DNA from: Paracoccaceae bacterium
GTDB taxonomy: Bacteria > Pseudomonadota > Alphaproteobacteria > Rhodobacterales > Rhodobacteraceae
NCBI GenBank assembly: GCA_021296235.1
Contig: JAGWAS010000017.1
Coordinates: forward strand, 54,271-118,270
Reading direction: 5' to 3'
DNA: 64,000 nucleotides
Shown one piece after another: positions 57,438 through 64,000 of this stretch. The position numbers and the translations under genes were made by a program. Every line of letters begins with the position of its first letter. Positions within the stretch are counted from its first letter, which is position 1. The notes under the pieces were generated by a model. That model saw only the letters and a program-made list of their open reading frames with translations. It was not told the origin of the DNA and searched no databases.

Positions 57438-58460
57438 ATGACCGATCTCGCACGACTGAAAAACAACCGATTTGTGGTGCTCGGAAGGGCCGGGATGGAC
57501 ATCTACGCGGACCCTCCGGGTGCGAAACTTGATACCGTTGCCCGCTTTGTCGCCTGCTTGGGCGGCTCTTCCGCAAACATTGCGGTCGCAATTTCACGTC
57601 ACGGAGGAAATGCATCGTTGGTTACGTCCGTTTCGGATGATGCAATTGGCCGCTTCTGCCTGAACGAACTTGACAGGTATGGCGTAAGTCGGGCCCATGT
57701 GAAACAGGTGCCCGGTCCGTTGCGAACCTCGCTGGCGATTGCGGAGAGCACTTTCGAGGGTCACCAATGCGTCTTGTACCGCAATGGTGCCGCCGATTTT
57801 CAAATGACCGTCCAAGACGTCGAACAGATCGACTATGGGTCCTTTGGAGGGCTGATAACCACCGGAACGGTCTTTGCAGAGGAACCGTCCCGCAGTGCTG
57901 CCTTCCGTGCTCTTGAGTTGGCGGCAAATGCCGGCCTGCCGCTGATCGTCGACATCGACTACCGGCCTCACTCCTGGTGTTCAACTGAGGATGCAACCGA
58001 AACGCTTTCGCGCGCTGGTTCGCTGTGTGACATTGTGATCGGAAATGACACTGAGTTTGACTTCATGGCTGGAGGGGCCGATCAAGGACTGGAGAAGGCC
58101 CGAACGCTTGCCAGGTCAACGGCGGCGATTGCGGTCTATAAGATGGGTGAGAATGGATCGGTGACCATCACTGGGGACAACGAATTCAGAACCGGCGTCT
58201 TTGATGTTCCCGCCCTCAAGCCCATCGGTGCCGGCGATGGCTTCATGGGAGGACTCCTGGTGGGGCTGGCGGCCGGATTTCCGCTGGAGGCGGCGGTTGT
58301 AAGGGGCGCGGCATGCGCTGCGATTGTCGTATCCCGGGTCGGTTGTGCTCCCGCGATGCCGGATGCAAAGGAATTGGAGGAATTTCTTGCCGAACACCCG
58401 ATACCGCGCACCAGCTATGCCGACGAGCTACAGGATTATCCCGGACCTACCGCAACATGA
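57438..58460 (+). CDS. iolC: 5-dehydro-2-deoxygluconokinase, second copy
   Basis: 340 residues from the ATG at 57438, kinase domain only. PfkB motifs: CLGGSSANIAVAISRHG and the catalytic IGAGDGFMGGLLVGL. Closest in feel to IolC, which phosphorylates 5-dehydro-2-deoxy-D-gluconate; it lacks the DUF2090 domain of the copy at 14.7 kb. First gene of iolC-iolB-iolJ-selD. Confidence 0.88.
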   Translation: MTDLARLKNNRFVVLGRAGMDIYADPPGAKLDTVARFVACLGGSSANIAVAISRHGGNASLVTSVSDDAIGRFCLNELDRYGVSRAHVKQVPGPLRTSLAIAESTFEGHQCVLYRNGAADFQMTVQDVEQIDYGSFGGLITTGTVFAEEPSRSAAFRALELAANAGLPLIVDIDYRPHSWCSTEDATETLSRAGSLCDIVIGNDTEFDFMAGGADQGLEKARTLARSTAAIAVYKMGENGSVTITGDNEFRTGVFDVPALKPIGAGDGFMGGLLVGLAAGFPLEAAVVRGAACAAIVVSRVGCAPAMPDAKELEEFLAEHPIPRTSYADELQDYPGPTAT

Positions 58461-58523
58461 GCTTCCAATCCCCGGTGGCATTTGCAACCTTCAAGGATCC
58501 AGCCCCGAAGAACGGACCAGACA

Positions 58524-59366
58524 ATGCACATCCCCCCACACGACAACCGAAACAGACCCATTGTCGAACCGGACAGCTCCACGGTTCCCCTTTGCTACTT
58601 CAACATCGTCAATTTGAAACAGGGTGAGGAATTCGCCTATTCCGTTCCCGGCTACGAAACCTGCATAGTTCCCGCCACCGGAACCGTTTCCGTCAAGGTG
58701 TCCGACCGATCCTTTTCGGATATCGGCAACCGGTCGATCGATGTCTGGGACGGCGAGCCTGAGGGAGTTTACATACCAAGCGGGTCGGAAGCTCATATGG
58801 TTTGCATATCAGAACAATGCGAGGTGTTCGTTGCCGGTGCCCGCTTTGACTCTGAACTTGAGCCATTTGCGATCCGGTCCGAGGACCTTGATACAGTTCA
58901 GTATGGATCCGACGACACCAAGACGCACCGAAAGATCAAACACATCCTTGGCCAGAAACAACATGGCAAAGTCGGACGCCTTCTGGTCTCCGAACTCTAC
59001 ACAGTTGGAAAGGGCGGCTGGTCCGGCTTTCCGTCGCACAAGCATGACACCGACAGGCCTCCGGAGGAAACCCGGCACGACGAGACCTACAATTTCCGAT
59101 TCAAACCAAAGCGGGGGTCGGGGCTTCAGATGCTTCAACGGCACGAGAACGAACCGGGCGACGCCTATCACGTGGTCGATGGATCGACCGTCTGCATCGA
59201 CCGGGGATACCACCCCTGTGCGGTTCTTCCTGGATACGAGATGTACTACTTCACAATTTTGGGCGGACTGAGCCAGCGAAGTCTCAAGCAATATTTCCAG
59301 CCGGCGCACGCTGACCAAATCCACTCGATACCCGGAATTCTAGACATGGTCGCCAAATTCAAATGA
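58524..59366 (+). CDS. iolB: 5-deoxy-glucuronate isomerase, second copy
   Basis: 280 residues from the ATG at 58524. Double cupin: metal site in SGFPSHKHDTD, ETYNFRFKP and RGYHPCAVLPGYEMYYFTILGG. Shares the family motifs with the first iolB but is clearly a different paralogue. Begins 63 bases after iolC and overlaps iolJ by four bases (ATGA). Confidence 0.9.
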   Translation: MHIPPHDNRNRPIVEPDSSTVPLCYFNIVNLKQGEEFAYSVPGYETCIVPATGTVSVKVSDRSFSDIGNRSIDVWDGEPEGVYIPSGSEAHMVCISEQCEVFVAGARFDSELEPFAIRSEDLDTVQYGSDDTKTHRKIKHILGQKQHGKVGRLLVSELYTVGKGGWSGFPSHKHDTDRPPEETRHDETYNFRFKPKRGSGLQMLQRHENEPGDAYHVVDGSTVCIDRGYHPCAVLPGYEMYYFTILGGLSQRSLKQYFQPAHADQIHSIPGILDMVAKFK

Positions 59367-60211
59367 CGCTTGCCACCCTTGCCGATGTGCTTGGCCCCGC
59401 ATTGAGCGGTGGCTATGCCGTAGCCGGCCTTGTGGTGCTGGGGTGGGAGGATGCGCGAGCTTATGTCGATGCGGCGGAATCTGAAGGTTTGCCGGTGATA
59501 CTTCAGGCAGGGCCGGGCTGCCGTCGCCACACACCGCTTGAGGTACTGGCCGCGATGTTCAAAACGCTCGGCAATTCTGCGGGCGTTCCGGTAGTGGCAC
59601 ACTTGGATCACGCTACTTCCATCAAGGAATGCCGCCATGCAATCGATTGCGGGTTCACCTCCGTAATGTTTGATGGATCGCACTTTCCCCTTGAGCAGAA
59701 CATTGAGTTAACCGCTGAAGCGGCACAGGTGGCCCACAGCGCCGGGGTCTCATGCGAAGGCGAAATCGGGATTGTCGGGCATTCGGGCGGGAAAACTTCC
59801 AGCAGCACCGTTCCGGATGAGGCTGAACAATTTGCCCGAAGCACCGGCATTGACGCGATGGCGATTTCGGTCGGAAATTTGCACCTCCAGAGGGCTCCGT
59901 CCGCCACCATTGAGTTGGATCGAATCCGTGCCGTCGAGTCCGTCGTAAACATCCCACTTGTGCTCCATGGCGGTTCAGGAATTGACACAAAAATGCGCCA
60001 ACGTCTTGCCGCGGAAACGGCTGTCTGCAAATTCAACATTGGCACCGAACTTCGGATGGTGTTCGGAAAGGCATTGCGGAGCGCAATGAAAAAGGATCCG
60101 AACCGATTTGACCGAGTGGAGATACTCAAGGAGACAGAAGAGCCAGTTCGTGAAACCACGAGGTCAATCATCCGTTCAATCGGTCCACAACGGCTCTCCC
60201 AACCGAACTGA
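59363..60211 (+). CDS. iolJ: Class II aldolase, IolJ-like
   Basis: 282 residues. Zinc histidines in VVAHLDHATS and VLHGGSGI, and catalytic residues in GFTSVMFDGSH. After IolC and IolB the expected reaction is cleavage of 6-phospho-5-dehydro-2-deoxy-D-gluconate to malonic semialdehyde and dihydroxyacetone phosphate. Its stop overlaps the selD start (TGATG). Confidence 0.88.
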   Translation: MTLATLADVLGPALSGGYAVAGLVVLGWEDARAYVDAAESEGLPVILQAGPGCRRHTPLEVLAAMFKTLGNSAGVPVVAHLDHATSIKECRHAIDCGFTSVMFDGSHFPLEQNIELTAEAAQVAHSAGVSCEGEIGIVGHSGGKTSSSTVPDEAEQFARSTGIDAMAISVGNLHLQRAPSATIELDRIRAVESVVNIPLVLHGGSGIDTKMRQRLAAETAVCKFNIGTELRMVFGKALRSAMKKDPNRFDRVEILKETEEPVRETTRSIIRSIGPQRLSQPN

Positions 60212-62400
60212 TGCAGGCACCACTCCCATTCACCCGCGATCTTGTCATGCTGGGAGGAGGGCATGCGCACGCCCTTGTTCTGAAGATGTGGGGAATGAAC
60301 CCGCTGCCGGGAGCAAGGGTTACGCTGATTGATCCGCATCCGACTGCGCCATACACCGGAATGCTCCCGGGCTACGTGGCGGGCCACTATCGCCGGGATG
60401 AACTTGATATCGATCTTGTGCGTCTATGCCGGAGTTCCGGAGCAAGGTTGACGCTGGCGAGTGCCAATGGGGTGGACTTGGTAAACCGCCAAGTTATCCT
60501 CGATCGACAAGCACCAATCAACTTCGACATTCTCTCAATCAACGTCGGAATAACGTCGAACATTCCGGACATTCCCGGACTTTCAGCCCACGCTGTTCCG
60601 GCAAAGCCAATGGGACGGTTTGCCGACAGGTGGGACACGTTTTGTGCCAATCTTGCCGCCGAAACTCGAAAGCCGGACATCGTCATCATTGGGGGCGGCG
60701 TTGGCGGCGTTGAGCTTGCAATGGCCGCAGCGCACAGGGTGAATTCAGTTACGGGAAAAGTCGCCCGCATCACTGTCGTGGAAAGATCCTCTGCGCCCCT
60801 CCTTGAACTTGCCCCCGGTGCCCGCAACTCACTTCTCCGGAAATCGGCCAGTTTGGGGATTAGGTTCAAATGCTCTGCAGAGGTGGCTTCGGTTGAGTCG
60901 CGATGCCTAAATTTGGCCAGTGGCGAGTGCATTGAGGCAGACTTCATCGTCAGTGCTTCTGGCGCGAAGCCACCCACTTGGTTTTGCGGAACCGGCCTTG
61001 ATCTTGAACATGGCTACATCAAGGTTGATGAATTTCTGAGATCGACCAACTTCCCGGAAGTTCATGGCGCCGGCGATTGTGTGCACATGTCCCGAGCTCC
61101 ACGCAGCAAGGCCGGTGTTTTCGCTGTTCGCGCCGCGCCTGCCCTGTTCAGAAACCTTCGGGCGGCGCTGTCGGATGCCCGGCCGAGACCGTTCGTGCCG
61201 CAGCGCAAATTCCTGAAGCTCATTTCCACCGGTGGCAAGCACGCAATTGGTGAAAAATGGGGAATCGCGGTTGGCGGCAAATGGGTCTGGCGCACCAAGG
61301 ACTGGATTGACCGGCGGTTCATGGCAAAATTTGTGAATCTTCCGGTCATGGGCCAACTGGCCTTACCAGCCGAGACCGCTGCCGGTCTCAAGGAATTCAT
61401 TGGTGAGAACGGAAAACTCTGCGGCGGCTGCGGCTCCAAAGTTGGTCGAACAGCGCTTCATGCCGGACTTGCCGGGATGAAAATGGATCAACACCTGCAT
61501 GTAACAACCGGGATAGGCGACGATGCAGCGGTGCTCGAATGGGAGAACGCATCACAGGTCATCGCCACAGACCATCTTCGGGCCTTCATTGACGATCCAT
61601 GGCTGTTTTCGCGGATCGCGGCAATCCATTCGCTTGGCGATGTTTGGTCGATGGGTGCACGGCCGCAGGCGGCGTTGGCATCCATCGTTCTTCCACGCAT
61701 GTCAGAAAAAATGCTTGCCGAAACCCAGCGCGAGATCATGGATGCTGCACAGAAGGTTTTCGGAGGCGAAGGCGCAGCCATTGTTGGTGGGCACACAAGT
61801 CAAGGCGCGGAGTTGCTTATAGGCTTTACGGTTACCGGTATTCCCCGAGATCGGCCAATCACGAAATCTGGTGCAGAACCGGGCGACAGATTGATCCTGA
61901 CCCGCCCGATAGGTGCCGGCACAATTCTTGCGGGTGAAATGGCAGGAAGGGCCCGAGGACGGGATTTCGCTGCTGCGCTGAACAGCATGTCCCGTTCTTC
62001 AGGGTCTGCAGCAAAAGTTCTTGCGAAATCGGCAACGGCAATGACGGACGTCACCGGATTTGGCTTGGCAGGACACTTGTTCGAAATTCTTGAGGCATCC
62101 GGTGTGGCTGCCGACATCCGAATTGACGCAATTCCCGTGCTTTCCGGTGCGGTTGATCTGGCAAATGCCGGAGTCCGCTCCTCAATTTGGACATCCAACG
62201 CGAGACTCATGAGTTCAATGACCAACGCATGCGGAACCATGACAGACCTGCTGTTTGATCCCCAAACAGCGGGTGGGCTGCTTGCCTCGGTCCCACAGAC
62301 GGCGTCTGAAGATGCGCTTGAAGGTTTGCGCAGGGTCGGCGAATCTCCTGCCATTATCGGTGAAGTCCACAAGGGGCATCCGTGGATTGCAGTCAGCTGA
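60211..62400 (+). CDS. selD: Selenophosphate synthase fused to NADH-dehydrogenase-like flavoprotein
   Basis: 729 residues. Residues 1-390 are a pyridine-nucleotide disulfide/NDH-type oxidoreductase with FAD loop MLGGGHAHALVL, NAD loop IIGGGVGGVELA and GAGD near residue 285. Residues 395-729 are selenide, water dikinase: catalytic C407 and K410 in GGCGSKV, GIGDDAAV, IVGGHTSQGAEL and DVTGFGLAGHL. This fusion is known and may deliver reduced selenium. No SelA, SelB or Sec tRNA is near; the convergent mnmH explains the need for selenophosphate. Translationally coupled to iolJ, which is odd for a selenium gene. Confidence 0.94.
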   Translation: MQAPLPFTRDLVMLGGGHAHALVLKMWGMNPLPGARVTLIDPHPTAPYTGMLPGYVAGHYRRDELDIDLVRLCRSSGARLTLASANGVDLVNRQVILDRQAPINFDILSINVGITSNIPDIPGLSAHAVPAKPMGRFADRWDTFCANLAAETRKPDIVIIGGGVGGVELAMAAAHRVNSVTGKVARITVVERSSAPLLELAPGARNSLLRKSASLGIRFKCSAEVASVESRCLNLASGECIEADFIVSASGAKPPTWFCGTGLDLEHGYIKVDEFLRSTNFPEVHGAGDCVHMSRAPRSKAGVFAVRAAPALFRNLRAALSDARPRPFVPQRKFLKLISTGGKHAIGEKWGIAVGGKWVWRTKDWIDRRFMAKFVNLPVMGQLALPAETAAGLKEFIGENGKLCGGCGSKVGRTALHAGLAGMKMDQHLHVTTGIGDDAAVLEWENASQVIATDHLRAFIDDPWLFSRIAAIHSLGDVWSMGARPQAALASIVLPRMSEKMLAETQREIMDAAQKVFGGEGAAIVGGHTSQGAELLIGFTVTGIPRDRPITKSGAEPGDRLILTRPIGAGTILAGEMAGRARGRDFAAALNSMSRSSGSAAKVLAKSATAMTDVTGFGLAGHLFEILEASGVAADIRIDAIPVLSGAVDLANAGVRSSIWTSNARLMSSMTNACGTMTDLLFDPQTAGGLLASVPQTASEDALEGLRRVGESPAIIGEVHKGHPWIAVS

Positions 62401-63457
62401 CCCCCTGCCCGGCCAATCCAGCTTCCGAAACAATGTGGCCCGCCAACTTTGCGCATTCGGCCTCAGTCGTTCCCAACACCTGAACAGTGAGCAGCGGCTG
62501 AATTGGATTTCGTTCCCGATGCTTCCTGTAGCGCGGGTCATAGTGAAGGGTCATCAGGTCCCGGACAAGCCGGTCGAACCTGCCTTCGGACGACAGGCGC
62601 AGCCACCCGGATATCCGCTCTTTTGAATGGTAGGTCGAAAGGCTGCTGATGGAACCATCAAGCACTGCCCTGTTCTCAACGTATCCGGCAAATTCGGTTA
62701 GAATGTGCTCCACCCGCAAATCGATGGTGGCAACGAGTTCGATCCGGCGGGCAATTTGCATTGCAGCCCACAGGGAAGGTGGAATCTGCAGATCTCCGAT
62801 TTTGCTTGATTCTGCTTCAATGACCACAGGCTTGGAAGTGTCCAGACCATTGACTTTCTCTGCAAGTGCACTTTCGAATGCCTTTTGCGTGGGTTGTGCA
62901 TCGCCCGTCGCGCCAAACAGTGACCCGCGGTGACACGCAAGCTCCTCAAGGTTGATGACTTGGGCACCCTCCTGCTCCAACTGCTTCAGAATCAATGTTT
63001 TGGCAGTTCCGGTATACCCTTCAAGCAGCACGACATCGGCTGGGAAACTCCGGTCATAGAAAGATTGGCCCACCAACCGCCGGTAGGTGCGATATCCACC
63101 TTCAAGTGTTTCCGCCCTCCAGCCAACCCGCGTGAGAACTTCTGCCATCGCGCCCGACCGTTCACCACCCCGCCAGCAATACACCAGCGGCCGGTAGCAA
63201 CCCGGCCGGTTGGCCAACCAACCTTCCAAGTGCCCTGCGATGTTTTTTGCAACGAGGGCTGCGCCAACTCTCTTTGCCCGGAATCGGCTTTCCCGGTTGT
63301 ATATCCTGCCAACACGCACCCGCTCTTCGCAGTCGAGCACAGGCAAGTTCACAGCACCGGGAACATGGTCTTCATCGAATTCGGACGGTGATCTCACATC
63401 GATCACTTCATCAAAATCCGCGTTAAGGATTTCGGCAAGGGATTCAGGTTGGAACAT
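62393..63457 (-). CDS. mnmH: tRNA 2-selenouridine synthase
   Basis: 354 residues from the ATG at 63457; an upstream codon at 63508 is possible and neither has a strong ribosome site. N-terminal rhodanese domain with catalytic C94 in VYCWRGGERSG; P-loop GYTGTAKT at 147-154 (the usual glycine before KT is alanine). Replaces sulfur by selenium at wobble uridine 34 using selenophosphate and a geranylated intermediate. Tail-to-tail overlap of 8 bases with selD. Confidence 0.93.
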   Translation of the reverse strand: MFQPESLAEILNADFDEVIDVRSPSEFDEDHVPGAVNLPVLDCEERVRVGRIYNRESRFRAKRVGAALVAKNIAGHLEGWLANRPGCYRPLVYCWRGGERSGAMAEVLTRVGWRAETLEGGYRTYRRLVGQSFYDRSFPADVVLLEGYTGTAKTLILKQLEQEGAQVINLEELACHRGSLFGATGDAQPTQKAFESALAEKVNGLDTSKPVVIEAESSKIGDLQIPPSLWAAMQIARRIELVATIDLRVEHILTEFAGYVENRAVLDGSISSLSTYHSKERISGWLRLSSEGRFDRLVRDLMTLHYDPRYRKHRERNPIQPLLTVQVLGTTEAECAKLAGHIVSEAGLAGQGVS

Positions 63458-63896
63458 TGTATGTACACTTACCCCTACTTTCCCGTGCAGGAAACCGTTG
63501 ACGCTCATGTTGGCCGCAATTTGTGGGAACTGCTTTCGTCAATACCAATCGTTCATTGCCTTCTCCCACTGATGCCCGTTGAATGGCTTCGCCCGCAGCA
63601 GCCGGTCTGACAAATATTGAGGTTGAGGCGAGGGCATCGACGACTGCATTCCACGCGGAGCATGCCCAACAATTTGCTCATGAATATTCGGCGGAACATG
63701 CGATGGATGGCCCGAATCCAACCTTGATCGTTGATATCCAAGAACATTTCAATGAAATCCAATCTTGTTCTGCCCTGCGCCGGATTTTCACGGGGGCAAA
63801 CCTGCAGCGAACCACATTCATCAATCGCAATCGCCGTTGCCAACTGTCCAAATATCTCTTGTCTTGGGGCGGTTATCGCTCAATATTACAACCAAC
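63458..63896. other. Gene-free stretch before tRNA-Arg
   Basis: The plus frame 63583-63906 runs into the tRNA and lacks family features. Promoters of mnmH and of the tRNA should lie here but none stands out. Confidence 0.5.
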
Positions 63897-63973
63897 GGCC
63901 CCGTAGCTCAGCAGGATAGAGCGACCGCCTCCTAAGCGGTAGGTCACAGGTTCGAATCCTGTCGGGGCCGCCA
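63897..63973 (+). tRNA. tRNA-Arg (anticodon CCT)
   Basis: 77 bases including CCA. Acceptor GGCCCCG with CGGGGCC, D arm GCTCAGCAGGATAGAGC, anticodon loop around CCT (GCCTCCTAAGC), T arm GGTTCGAATCC. Confidence 0.95.
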
Positions 63974-64000
63974 CGACTTCTGGTATCGTTCAGATTGGCA

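Noticed and set aside
1..64000. CRISPR arrays, rRNA genes, riboswitches
   Set aside because: No regularly spaced repeats, no rRNA-like sequence, and no riboswitch core recognised on either strand.

Overview
The window looks like part of an alphaproteobacterial chromosome. The evidence is an fbcF-fbcB-fbcC (petABC) cytochrome bc1 operon, a dapF-mtaB pair, two tripartite tricarboxylate (TTT) transporter operons, a MocD/MocE-type desaturase-ferredoxin pair, and genes for inositol and sugar-acid breakdown. Supported genes cover only about four fifths of the sequence. There are many gene-free gaps of 300-1100 bases, an IS256-family remnant and several broken reading frames, so the genome appears to carry decayed DNA. 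No rRNA, CRISPR array or prophage was seen. The species cannot be named from this sequence.

Layout. 0.5-1.6 kb: a stand-alone nucleotidyltransferase-HEPN protein. 2.3-6 kb: adenine deaminase and AMP nucleosidase (AMP to adenine to hypoxanthine), then HU and an EamA transporter. 7.3-11.4 kb: a SNF2 helicase with a SWIM zinc-finger partner. 11.9-14.5 kb: mocD-mocE-aroC. 14.7-20 kb: IolC with a DUF2090 domain, an amidinotransferase, and a DnaQ exonuclease-CBS-DUF294 fusion. 20.4-27.3 kb: a polyamine-type ABC importer with a CE4 deacetylase and a cytosine-deaminase-like enzyme, divergent from a BtpA-like TIM barrel and an APRT-like transferase. 28-32 kb: iolB and the bc1 operon. 32.7-36.8 kb: malonyl-CoA ligase, mtaB, dapF. 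36.9-41.1 kb: a small accessory island holding an IS256 fragment, a HEPN protein, a PIN-domain stump, an XRE-ImmA regulator/protease and a coiled-coil remnant. 41.3-47.6 kb: the first TTT transporter, oxalyl-CoA decarboxylase, an FAH-family hydrolase and tRNA-Lys. 48.4-56.3 kb: the second TTT transporter, a PdxA-like dehydrogenase, a GntR regulator, a KDA-dehydratase-like aldolase and an enolase-superfamily dehydratase. 57.4-63.5 kb: iolC-iolB-iolJ overlapping selD (oxidoreductase fusion), convergent with mnmH. 63.9 kb: tRNA-Arg.

How the parts fit. The 48-56 kb region reads as one sugar-acid pathway: uptake by TctCBA, dehydration by the enolase-family enzyme, further breakdown by the aldolase-family enzyme, all under one GntR regulator. 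The same 14-base core (TTGGCATACCAAAT) stands before both tctC2 and the dehydratase gene, which supports this. Two sets of iol genes (two iolC, two iolB, one iolJ) occur without iolG, iolE or iolD, so the rest of that pathway must lie outside. SelD and MnmH together suggest that selenium is used for 2-selenouridine in tRNA. The best candidates for an undescribed system are the XRE-ImmA/PIN/HEPN island, the deacetylase-deaminase-importer locus with its BtpA-APRT partner, and the DnaQ-CBS-DUF294 fusion.
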